From assembly GCA_964035575.1 (NCBI GenBank), contig OZ037880.1:1178001-1242000 (forward strand): DNA of 64,000 bases, in the 5' to 3' direction. Below are positions 49,813 to 59,109 of this stretch, piece after piece. This stretch comes from Rhynchopus sp. YZ270_cl-10 (lineage: Eukaryota; Euglenozoa; Diplonemea; Diplonemida; Diplonemidae). The notes under the pieces were generated by a model, which made no database searches, was not told the DNA's origin, and worked only from the letters and a program-made list of their open reading frames with translations. Each line of letters begins with the position of its first letter. Within the stretch, counting starts at the first letter, position 1. Made by a program: the position numbers and the translations under genes.

Positions 49813-50018
49813 TTTCATTCCTTTGGTTCTCAGCAACACCATTTATTTGCGAAAAAAGTGAAGACTGTCTATATGGTTCACTTCCAACAAATTATCAAAA
49901 GAAAAAAAAAGGAGGGTTGTCAGTGTAGCACTCCCCCCTGCACATTTTTTATCATCAGATTCGCTTTGTTCAGGTTGTATTCTTCATTGTTGCATCGTTA
50001 TTTTAGGTATTTCTTTTT

Positions 50019-50070
50019 AGGTGATACGACTAAAGGCTTAGGTTCATCTTACCAGCTTTTTTCTCTATCT
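50019..50070 (+). repeat. Dispersed hairpin, type A (5' truncated)
   Basis: AGGTGATACGACTAAAGGCT then TAGGTTCATCTTACCAGC. The first stem half and loop are lost, but the tail is intact. Confidence 0.55.
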
Positions 50071-50128
50071 GTTTTTAATCGAACGAGAGACACATCTTAC
50101 AAAAAAAAATATTTTCTTCTTTTTTTTG

Positions 50129-50160
50129 GTGACCAAGCATGAGCGGCTTAGGTTCATCTA
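50129..50160 (+). repeat. Dispersed hairpin, type A
   Basis: GTGACCAAGCATGAGCGGCT then TAGGTTCATCT. One mismatch in the stem. Confidence 0.65.
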
Positions 50161-50295
50161 AAAAAAACCGGGAATTACCAGGTTTTTGAGGACTCCTTTT
50201 TTTCTTTTCTTTTTTTATGGAGAACCAGTACCTGCGTCCGGTGTACGATGAGGCGTTTGTACTTTCAACATCTCTTTTTTTCTTTTTCTTTTTAA

Positions 50296-50532
50296 AATCA
50301 ACAACGCAAACTCTCCCTGCAGCACTCTGGGAGGGTTTGGTTCCCCCACAGAGCGGTCCTCAACACCCGCATATCTTGCGGGTATATGGGGTTGTATTCA
50401 GCACTGCAGAGAGAGTTCATCACTAACCTACAAATAAGAAATGATCCTGGAACTTCCAGGACCGTACATGCGTTCCTTAAAAGGAATGTCCTGAACCAAA
50501 TCCTAGAAAACCCTGGAATGGCTAAAAAGTAA
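50296..50532 (+). pseudogene. Orphan coding-like frame, no start codon
   Basis: A 78-codon frame of non-repetitive composition (SGRVWFPHRAVLNTRISCGY, then QILENPGMAKK) ending in TAA, with no ATG before residue 31. It may be a gene remnant or a last exon. No domain is recognised. Confidence 0.3.
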
Positions 50533-50942
50533 AAAGTTTTCAATAATCATTGCAATGAATCGCCCATCCCCCCGCCCCGGGTTGGGTCGGTTGGGGGGGC
50601 CTTTTTCCCTCGTCGTGTTGCGTTATCCTCCCATCTGAGTGTTTTTTTTTTTTGTTTTTTTTTTAAACCTCAGTTTTAGTTTTCACGTTTCGTCGATTAC
50701 TCAAATTCCCACAAAATTCATCAACAAGATGTGTTTGAAAATCAATTTTTTTTAGGGGGGGAATAGTTCCTGCGATTGCCATTTTTGATCCCCTGTACCT
50801 GTACCTACTTTCAATTCATTGAACGTAGAAGGAATGATACTATTCCTTAGATAAATGTGTTGGTCTCTTTTACTAAGGTAGGGAATCTCGCCCAAACTGT
50901 TTTGGCATTCTCAACATTGCTAATGATGTCCCAGCATATTTA

Positions 50943-51033
50943 CAGTAGCCCAAATACGTTTGGCAGATTAGAGGATTTTGGGGGGTAATTTTGGCGACTT
51001 TTTTTGTGGATGCCAAACATATTTGGACTACTG
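50943..51033. mobile_element. Tc1/mariner-like MITE (91 bp)
   Basis: TA-flanked ends CAGTAGCCCAAATACGTTTG and CAAACATATTTGGACTACTG. Same family as 23528-23624. Confidence 0.85.
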
Positions 51034-51055
51034 TATCTAAACGGTTGTCAAAAAA

Positions 51056-51135
51056 AAGGTGGAGATTTTGCCACAACTGTGGCAGCACAACCGAGGCAAC
51101 TACAGTACCCCAACAATTTTTTTCAAAAATAAATA
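51056..51135 (+). repeat. Short repeat of the GGCAACACAACCGAGGCAAC family
   Basis: CAACTGTGGCAGCACAACCG, AGGCAACTACAGTACCCCAA, CAATTTTTTTC and A-rich end. Confidence 0.72.
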
Positions 51136-51223
51136 CATCACAATTCAGTATAAAAGGCCAGGTGCGTGTATTGCCACAGCCCTTTCGTTGCGTTTCGAAA
51201 GTAGTTTTTTTTTCTTTTCAAAA

Positions 51224-51272
51224 GTGACCAAGGATAGAGAGGCTTAGGTTCATCTTTCCAACTTTTCTCTTT
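51224..51272 (+). repeat. Dispersed hairpin, type A
   Basis: GTGACCAAGGATAGAGAGGC then TTAGGTTCATCTTTCCAACT and a pyrimidine run. Confidence 0.65.
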
Positions 51273-51409
51273 TATATTTTATGTTTTCTATAGTATGTGT
51301 CCCCCCCTTTGAAAGTATAAGGGTACTTTTCAAAATATTTTGTTTTGTTTTGTTTTTTTTTTTTTCTCAAAAAAAAGGCCGTTTTGTGAATTCCGACAGC
51401 GCGAGAGAG

Positions 51410-51492
51410 AAAAAAAAGACAGTGGAGAATTGCACAACTGTGGCAACACAAACCGAGGCAACTACAGTACTCCAACAATTTATCAAAAAAAA
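51410..51492 (+). repeat. Short repeat of the GGCAACACAACCGAGGCAAC family
   Basis: CACAACTGTGGCAACACAAA, CCGAGGCAACTACAGTACTC, CAACAATTTATCAAAAAAA. Confidence 0.72.
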
Positions 51493-52299
51493 TGGATTTT
51501 TCGCTGAAGTGAACAGAGCACACTCTGCGCTTAGTGCTCTTAGTATGAAGGTGACTACATAGGTCCATCTTCTTAGTAATTGCTTGCGCCTGCGTACGCC
51601 GATGTTTGCACTTTCTGCTACTCTTCTTTCAGACGTCAGATACCAACCACGAAATGCATCATTAGGGTGTACTGTCACAAGAGGGCTTTGTATTATGATC
51701 GCCCTTTACACCTCAAATTATTCTATCATTGTAACCCTTGTTATCATAACCACAAACAAAGCAAGGGTACTTCTTTGTACCTCTATACCTTCTTTTTTTT
51801 TTGTAAAAGAATGTATGAAATAATAAATCCCTAGCACATCTCAGCCCCCTCTGTCGTGCGCAAAATAGGTCTCATTTTTTTTTTCTGCCTCTCGTTTGCT
51901 TGAGTGTGCCTTTTTCTATTGTGTTTTTTTTTTTTTTTTTTTTGTTTGCCTTCGTTTGCCGTGTTCCGTTGATGCTGTTCCCCTTGCCCCTCCTTAACGC
52001 CAGTTATCATTTTCCATGTGTTCTATTAAGATGCGTGCAGTGCGAGAGGCATTCATCATGACAACCTTTTCTTTTATGTCTCAGCAGTCGAACGCTCGAG
52101 AAATTTTTTTTTTTGTTCTACTTTTTTTTGTAAGCTTCACAAACTTTTCAACAGAAGGTGGGCCGCCGGCTGACGCCCCCGCACATTACATTGGCAAGCC
52201 ATTCGGTTTCCTTTACACCTTCTGTTCGCAGGGTACTTTTGTGCGTTCATCCGGGGCATCGTAGCGGGGTCAGTCGGAGGTGTGCCTGCATCAACAACC

Positions 52300-52395
52300 A
52301 CCATTTTTCGTTAGCGTGTTCCAGCACGATAACGACTGTGGTAACGATGTGTGTGTGCACGAGAGGCACATTCATCTTATGCAACTTTTCTTTTC
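52300..52395 (+). repeat. Dispersed element, type B
   Basis: GCGTGTTCCAGCACGATAAC, GACTGTGGTAACGATG, then TGTGTGTGCACGAGAGGCAC, ATTCATCTTATGCAACTTTT. It shares its 5' linker with the 11003 and 11868 copies, so the unit extends upstream of the hairpin. Confidence 0.75.
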
Positions 52396-54411
52396 ATTTT
52401 GTTTCCCAGAGGAGGTCTGTCTTGTATGAGAGAGGTGTTTCGGGTTGGCTATGTGTTATTTTCATGGGTAAAATGCACCAGAATACGTGCAAGCCCAAGG
52501 GTTAGGGTTGTGGTGACTGTGTGCCGTCTGTAAATATCCCGTTGGGATGGACAGGCCAGCTGTCGGTTGATGGGGTGGAGTGGTGGTTTGAAGCCTGAAA
52601 AAGCACGTTACTTTTCTCTGCGGCTCCTTTAAAAAAACCAAAACGGCGCTTTTTTTTATCATTTTCGGGTGCATGTGTTGACCCTCTCAAATACTTTCAA
52701 TTCTGTGAACTGAAAGTGTATGCATCTAATCATTTTCCCTCTAGTTGGTGAACGGGATCATTTTTTGCGTCCAAGCTTCATTTTTTTCCCCCCAAAAGGT
52801 GGCTTTCTGCATGGCTTAGAGTCATCTCTTCAACTTCACTTTTTTTTTTTAAAGATTTACGCGTGCGAGAAGCATATTCTGTCTTTCAAAGGATTTTTTT
52901 TTGTTTCCGTTGTGTTTTCATTTGCGTGGCATTTTTTTGTTTTTTGTTTTTTTTTGGCTTGGTTTGGTCAGTGCCCTGCGTCCGCTGATGTACGGTGAGG
53001 CGTTTGCACTTTCAACTTCTCTTTTTTCTTTGGTCTTCCCATACCGTTTCCCCCCCAACTATTATGATCTGTTTTTTTAAACCCTTTTTTCCTTTTTGAA
53101 CAAACAAAACCAAAACAGAATTTTCCTCTTCAACCTTCCAGACCAACATGATTGTTAAAACACAAAATATACTCCCAAAAAGGGGGTTTCGTTTTCAGGG
53201 ACGGAAGGGAAATGAGGGTTTTTAAAAAAAGATACGTGCCTACACCAGGGTGCACGCATCTTTCAGGGATATTCCCTTCTTTTGTTATTTTATGAATTTT
53301 TTTTTTCTGAGTGTACCTAAGCAAAGAATTAGGAGTATTTTGATCAAAATCCCGTATTTATTTCTTTTTCTGTTGAGGTGTTTGCACTTTCAATTTTTCT
53401 TCTGAGTTTTTTTTTTTTTTTTTTTTTTTTTGGGAAAATGACTGTGTACCTGCTTACAGTTTTCCTGTAAGAAACTCCCAAGTATCAGCGCCTGCGTCCC
53501 AAGCAGGCGTTTGCACTATCAACTTCACTTTCTTTGTTATATGCTGCACATGAACACGTGAACGCGACCACGATATACAGTGCACAAACCCCCTTTTCTT
53601 TGCGCACACTGATCGAGGGTAGTCGGATCACGTTGCCGTGGCTACTATTCCCTGGTGGCTGTATTGTGATGGATTCCCCATTTATACATACATACACATC
53701 ACAATATCAGCTGTATCGTGATCTGTATTATGATGGGCCAATTCATCACAAAAGCCCACTACTATTTCCCCCCTCCCCAGTACACCCATTTCTATCCTAT
53801 ACCCCCACTCCCCCAGTAAACAATACCGACATAGATGAAAAAAAATTCAAAAATTTAGTAACGAAGCAACCAATTATATGGTCCTGTCTGTAGCCTTCTT
53901 TTTTGTGGGCATTTTGAGTACAGAAAGTCACCTCTGTTTTTTTCTTTTTTTTTTCTTTTTTTTTTTTTTTTTTTTTGAGTGGTTTGTCGAAAAAAGAGAA
54001 CCCACTACCCCCTCCCACCCTGCTTTATCAAAAAAAAGGTTTGCAGGAGCTGTTAGGAAGGAAGTCAATTTTGTCCCCCAGCCCCGAACTCTTTTTTTCT
54101 TCTTCTTCATCTGCCATCTTTGCATGGTGCTCTTGTCCATTGTACATCATTGTCGACGAAAGATGCTTTTACTATTTCCTGCAGCCGCCACTGCACCACA
54201 GCGAGCAGATGACACTTCCTTGAAAATGCGCGCTTTAGGCGGTCTTCACTGCCTCGGATTCTCATTGGGGTGGGGAGGAGCTGGGGTGGTTTGTGAAACC
54301 ATTGCAGGAGTGCTATGCAGGTGCTGTACATACTGCAGGTAGATGCTCTTCTGTATGTTGTTATTGGCAATATTCAAAACCAACACAAAAAAGACACAGT
54401 AACACGACACA
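52396..54411. other. Repeat-rich intergenic region
   Basis: No gene seen. It contains type C repeats (52976-53025 and 53488-53535), long T runs and a GC-balanced stretch before the ankyrin gene with no assignable frame. Confidence 0.5.
53488..53535 (+). repeat. Dispersed hairpin, type C (best stem)
   Basis: CGCCTGC, loop GTCCCAA, GCAGGCG, then TTTGCACTATCAACTTCACT. Perfect 7-bp stem. Confidence 0.75.
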
Positions 54412-55875
54412 ATGTCGAAGCGACACTCAGACAGTACACAGGAGAACCCATCAAAGAGAAGACAGCTTTCTGCGGAGGTCTTGGTGGAGGTTGCCAGGAA
54501 TGGAGACACGACAGCCGTGCGGGCGGTCCTTGAGAAGGTTTCCCCAGACAGCAAAACAGTGGCCTTTGATGCTGTGCACGAGGCATGCAGAGGGAACCAC
54601 GATGAATGCCTCGCACTGCTTCTTCCGTATGTTGAGACAACGCAGATGGGGTTTGGGATCTTGCTGAGTGAGTGTGTCCACGCAGACCACGTTGCGTGCA
54701 CGGAGGTCCTGTTGCAGCATTGGAAGTCAGTCTGCGGAAAAGTTGCGTTTGTCCCGAATGGTTTCAACATACGTCAGTCAAGTGTTTGTCCGGCGATGTG
54801 GGCAGACGCTGCAGTGTGTCGCGTCCTCATTGATGCAGGGGCAGACGTCCACACCAAGGACGACAATGGACGTTCACCTCTGCACTCTGCTTGCAATTCA
54901 GGAGCACTTGACGTTGTGAAGATCTTGGTCAGAGCAGGTGCTGGAGTGCGTGCCACAGACAACGAAGGACACACGTGTCTCACCCTTGCGGTCTGTTCTG
55001 GACACACTGATACTGTGCGCTATCTTGTGGGCTTGCCAGACGTTGATGTGAATGACGGAGGCGGCTATGACGATGCGTTACACTATGCAGTCATGAGTTG
55101 CAACGCAGACGTTGTGCAGATGCTGATTGATGCAGGGGCAGATATCGACATGCTGGACAACGACGGGCGTTCACCTCTGCTCTCTGCTTGCAATTCAGGA
55201 GCACTTGACGTTGTGAAGATCTTGGTCAGAGCAGGTGCTGGAGTGCGTGCCAGAGACAACCAAGGAGACACGTGTCTCACCCTTTCCACCCTTGTGGCCT
55301 GTTCTGGACACACTGATACTGTGCGCTATCTTGTGGGCTTGCCAGATTTTGACGTGAATGACGGAGGCGGCTACCACAGTGCGTTACACTATGCTGTCAT
55401 GAGTTACAATGCAGACGTTGTGCAGATGCTGATTGATGCAGGGGCAGATATCGACACACTGGACAACGAGGGATGTTCACCTCTGCACTCTGCTTGCAAT
55501 TCAGGAGCACTTGACGCTGTGAAGATCTTGATCAGAGCAGGTGCTAGAGTGCGTGCCACAGACAACGAAGGACACACGTGTCTCACCCTTGCGGTCTGTT
55601 CTGGACACACTGATACTGTGCGCTATCTTGTGGGCTTGCCAGACGTTGATGTGAATGACGGAGGCGGCTACCACAGTGCGTTACACTATGCAGTCAGGAG
55701 TTACAACGCAGACGTTGCGCAGGTGCTGCTTGATGCAGGGGCAGATATCAACATGCTGGACAACGAGGGACGTTCACCTCTGCATTCTGCTTGCAATTCA
55801 GGAGCTCATGACGTTGTGGAGATCTTGGTCAGAGCAGGTGCCACAGACAACCATGGAATTGAACACTTGAAATGA
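54412..55875 (+). CDS. Ankyrin-repeat protein
   Basis: 487 residues. An N-terminal region of about 85 residues (MSKRHSDSTQENPSKRRQLS, basic, possible nuclear signal, then a degenerate helical-repeat segment) is followed by about 11 ankyrin repeats built from a 99-residue, three-repeat module: MLIDAGADIDMLDN, then SPLLSACNSGALDVVKILVRAG, then CLTLAVCSGHTDTVRYLVGL. Module copies are almost identical in DNA. One module carries a small extra insert (TLSTLVACSGH). The protein stops soon after a partial repeat, so it lacks the coiled-coil tail of the 38582 paralogue. A scaffolding role is inferred. The coding strand and leader (AAGACACAG at 54399) fit its neighbours. Confidence 0.9.
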   Translation: MSKRHSDSTQENPSKRRQLSAEVLVEVARNGDTTAVRAVLEKVSPDSKTVAFDAVHEACRGNHDECLALLLPYVETTQMGFGILLSECVHADHVACTEVLLQHWKSVCGKVAFVPNGFNIRQSSVCPAMWADAAVCRVLIDAGADVHTKDDNGRSPLHSACNSGALDVVKILVRAGAGVRATDNEGHTCLTLAVCSGHTDTVRYLVGLPDVDVNDGGGYDDALHYAVMSCNADVVQMLIDAGADIDMLDNDGRSPLLSACNSGALDVVKILVRAGAGVRARDNQGDTCLTLSTLVACSGHTDTVRYLVGLPDFDVNDGGGYHSALHYAVMSYNADVVQMLIDAGADIDTLDNEGCSPLHSACNSGALDAVKILIRAGARVRATDNEGHTCLTLAVCSGHTDTVRYLVGLPDVDVNDGGGYHSALHYAVRSYNADVAQVLLDAGADINMLDNEGRSPLHSACNSGAHDVVEILVRAGATDNHGIEHLK

Positions 55876-56273
55876 GCTGAAGCATTGCTTTTTTTTTTGT
55901 GACGAAGACCCAGCTGTGTGTCGTAGCTGAGATGGAGGGCTATTGCATAGAAAACTGAAGTACGCCCCGGATACAACTGCCGTCCCATCTTCACTCACTC
56001 TGCGTTGCAATGTTTGTGCTCATCCACTACATTGCACATAGCAACATCGAACTGGGCTGGGGGCATTCTGCTCTCCCAATCCATCTTTCCGTATTCCTCC
56101 TGCCAGAAGCTTCATTTAAAGCTTCATTGAGCTTGATCCTGTACATATAACCGATGGCCATTCTTTTCTGTTTTACAATATATGACAACCACAGTCGCGC
56201 CCACCCCCCTCCACCCTCCTATGCCTATACCTCCCACAGAATCACAACAGACTTTCAAACCCCTCCCCATACC
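55876..56273. other. Intergenic with sulfatase leader
   Basis: No gene seen. A C-rich leader with ATCACAACAG (ending 56250) precedes the sulfatase ATG by 24 nt. Confidence 0.55.
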
Positions 56274-57698
56274 ATGCGTGTCTCTCTTGCTTTCGCGGTG
56301 AGTTGTGCGTTGTTTGGCAGTGTGTATGGACAGACGAAGCCGAATGTTGTCATTTTTATGCCTGATGACCTTCAGTTTGTGTGGCCTGAGGCACCTGACC
56401 AGGCGACTGTTGTGTCGAAGACGGCAAGGAAGCTGGCGAGGTCGAATGTGCCGACACCGAACTTCGACCGTATCCGCAGTGAGGGTGCGGTGTTCGAGCG
56501 TGCCTACGCTGCTGCCCCTGCGTGCGCACCGTCACGCTTCGCCATCCTCACCGGCAGATACCCCAGCAGAAGCGAGTACGGCGCCTCCGAGAGCAAGATG
56601 AGCAAAGGCAACGGCCGTGTCAACGTCGGTGTCCCGCAGACCAAGATCACCGGCAACGACGTCACCAAGACCCTCCAAACAGAGCTGAAGGCGCAGGGCT
56701 ACGAGACCATCCAATCCGGCAAGTGGCACCTCTTCCCCGGCTCCATGAAGGGCGGCTACCTTGGGGACTACGACTCGCTTGTGAAGGACATTAAGAAGAC
56801 CGGGTTCACAACCGTCGCGTCTGCGTACTGTGAGAACATGGACCCATCAGGGGAGACGGACGGTGTGATCACATGGTCGCACAACCATGAGTGGATGGTC
56901 GAGACATCCCTCAAGGCTGTGACTGCGGCAGTGGAGGCGGAGAAGCCGTTCTTCCTGTACATGGCACCTACAGGGCCGCACGCGCCTAAGGTGAAAGCGG
57001 CGCTGTTCGACTTCTCGCTGCGTGCAACACCCTCAGGCATGATCGACCACGACCCCGTCACCACCATGCGTCCACGCAGTGAGATGTGGGACGCTGCAGC
57101 CCAAACCAACCTCGACCAAGACGTCGCAGCAGGCATCATGTGGGTGGACGACATGCTCGGTGCGATGATTGACGGTCTTGAGGACCTTGAGGTTCTGGAC
57201 AACACCTTCTTCGTTGTGTGCCTTGACCACGGGATGGTGGGGAAGTTCCAGCTGACTGAGGGTGGGTCGCGCATTATGCAGGCTGTGCGGTACCCTGCGG
57301 AGGTGGCGGCGGGCACGGTTATGAAGTCGCTTACAATGAACACGGACACTGCGGCAACGATCCTTGAGCTCGTTGAGACAACACCGGCATACACACTGGA
57401 CGGCGAGTCCTGGCTGCCGTCTGCGTACTCGGGGCGTCAACCCAGGAAGACTGTGCCTAAGGTGGCCTCTGTGTCATACTCCCGTGCTGTCTACGTGGGG
57501 AACTGGAAGTACTGGGACGGTGCACTGTACAACCTTGCGACAGACTCCCTTGAGAAGGAAGACCTCGCGCTTGATGCGCAGTACGCAGACGTGCTTGAGA
57601 AGATGAAGCTCTACCTTGCGTGCCACGACATCTCCACTGCGCTTGAGGGCGCCGAGCAATGCATCGCACCCGCCATCCTAAACGAGCTCAAGGAGTAG
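56274..57698 (+). CDS. Secreted sulfatase (type I, formylglycine-dependent)
   Basis: 474 residues from ATG 56274. An upstream in-frame ATG (56154) would add 40 residues of leader-like sequence and bury the signal peptide (MRVSLAFAVSCALFGSVYG). Metal ligands Asp 31-Asp 32 (FMPDDLQF) and the CAPSRFAILTGR motif are present; Cys 84 fits the C-x-P-x-R rule for conversion to formylglycine. KWH (150-152), GPHAPK and LDHGMVGKF are other active-site segments; DHG replaces the more common DNG. The enzyme would cleave sulfate esters from extracellular or lysosomal polysaccharides or glycans. Length is near the family norm. It is a single exon. The exact substrate is unknown; iduronate-2-sulfatase-like and bacterial-type sulfatases share these motifs. 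Confidence 0.93.
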   Translation: MRVSLAFAVSCALFGSVYGQTKPNVVIFMPDDLQFVWPEAPDQATVVSKTARKLARSNVPTPNFDRIRSEGAVFERAYAAAPACAPSRFAILTGRYPSRSEYGASESKMSKGNGRVNVGVPQTKITGNDVTKTLQTELKAQGYETIQSGKWHLFPGSMKGGYLGDYDSLVKDIKKTGFTTVASAYCENMDPSGETDGVITWSHNHEWMVETSLKAVTAAVEAEKPFFLYMAPTGPHAPKVKAALFDFSLRATPSGMIDHDPVTTMRPRSEMWDAAAQTNLDQDVAAGIMWVDDMLGAMIDGLEDLEVLDNTFFVVCLDHGMVGKFQLTEGGSRIMQAVRYPAEVAAGTVMKSLTMNTDTAATILELVETTPAYTLDGESWLPSAYSGRQPRKTVPKVASVSYSRAVYVGNWKYWDGALYNLATDSLEKEDLALDAQYADVLEKMKLYLACHDISTALEGAEQCIAPAILNELKE

Positions 57699-57942
57699 TT
57701 GTGCCCTTCCATTCCACACGAACTGAACATTTTTTTTTTTATCATTCACAAATTAGCTTTTGTTTTGACACGAACAACGTGGCCTTGTCAGGTGGACCTT
57801 CGTTGGTTGCAAAAGACAGCACGTACCCATGACACAACGATTCAGGTTGTAAACGAGAAATAAGGGGGGCTTGTATTTGCTAGTAGCCATCATGCCACCT
57901 CTGTTTTTATGTTTGCGAACTGACGTTTATCTTTTAATTTGA

Positions 57943-58047
57943 GGTGATTTGAGATACTTTTACTCAAAATCGTGAATTTTTGTTGAATCGCGTCTTCGAT
58001 GATGTGTTTTTTGTGACTGTGTTTGAATAAAAGTACCTCAAATCACC
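57943..58047. mobile_element. Palindromic MITE (about 105 bp)
   Basis: Inverted ends GGTGATTTGAGATACTTTTA and TAAAAGTACCTCAAATCACC with a non-paired AT-rich centre. No coding capacity. Confidence 0.75.
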
Positions 58048-58321
58048 ATCAAAAGATATTTAACGCTTTCTGCGTTGGGAGTACTCCCACGTATAATTGA
58101 CATCAAAAAAAACAAAGAAAAACTGAATTTCTTGCTATGAACAGCTTTCTGCACCACCACCAATTACCTTCCTTCGGGTTGCTTGCGCCACAGCGATGCT
58201 TCCTTTTGGCCCGTTTGTTTGGTATTTATTTTTACCTTTATTTTCCCCTCCGATTTTTGTTTTTGTTTTTGTTTCAACTTCCATTGGTCACTCTTTGTGG
58301 CAAACGCCCTACATTTATTTG

Positions 58322-58370
58322 CCCAATCACGAGAGACTTGGGTCCATCCCATCAGCTTTTCTCTTTTTCT
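58322..58370 (+). repeat. Dispersed hairpin, type A variant
   Basis: CCCAA, loop TCACGAGAGAC, TTGGG, then TCCATCCCATCAGCTTTTCT. The stem bases differ from CTAAGC/GCTTAG but still pair. Confidence 0.65.
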
Positions 58371-58527
58371 CCTTTTTGGGGATTTTTCTTCCTTTAGTGA
58401 ACTCCTATGGTAAAAAAATCTTTTTTTTTCTCCCCAGGAAAAAAATCACTGCGTGCAGTGCGTTGGTATATGTTAGCACCTTGGCTATTTCTACTTCACA
58501 CAGCAATATAACATCTGTCCAGCTCTT

Positions 58528-58557
58528 TCATCCTGTACCGTTCACGGTACAGGATGA
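58528..58557. repeat. Perfect 14-bp hairpin
   Basis: TCATCCTGTACCGT and its exact complement ACGGTACAGGATGA separated by two bases. No protein reason for it; it may be a small foldback footprint. Confidence 0.8.
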
Positions 58558-59109
58558 GCTGCACACCATCGGTTGGGTCATGGCAAGCAGAAGAGAACTG
58601 TTGGCTTTCCGACGTAACCGCATCACGCCTTTTTGTAGGGAGGGGTGTGAAGATTTGTCTTCCCTTCTCCTAGGCAAGGGCGTCTTTGCGGTGCCGACAT
58701 ATTCCCCTGTTTCCTCGTTATGTCACCACCGTGTTGTGTTTGCTGCAATTTTCATTGAAGAGAAGGTCAGTGCCGAGTCAGTTTATAAACTGTCCTAGGT
58801 GGTTGCTCCACATATAAGCCAATTCTTCTCCCCCTCCCACCCCCTTTTTGCGTTTTTTTTGCAAAAAAAAGGAAAAAAAAAAGTGTTCGTTTATTGTACT
58901 TCATTGAAAAACACACCATACGCCATATGACCGTCCGTGAGGGGGTGTTGCCTGCCTGTCCTCAGGGGGTTCACATCTAAAACACAATATAACACACAAC
59001 AACCCGCACACAGGAACCGCTTACACAACAGCAAAAAGGGCAGTTCCCGCACCTTTCCCCTTAACCCCTTAACCTCATTTTCCCCCCACCACCCACACCC
59101 CCCAGACCA

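Larger units (their letters stand above)
49007..50942. other. Repeat-rich intergenic region
   Basis: No ATG-initiated gene. It holds type A hairpins (49492-49538, 50019-50070, 50129-50160), A-rich-ended short repeats (49728-49812, 49856-49910), a type C repeat (50230-50285) and a 78-codon frame without a 5' ATG at 50296-50532. Confidence 0.5.
57699..59109. other. Intergenic with a palindromic MITE
   Basis: Holds a foldback element (57943-58047), a type A hairpin (58322-58370) and a doubtful frame (about 58440-58798) without its own ATG near the coding-like part. A C-rich leader ends at 59105. Confidence 0.5.
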
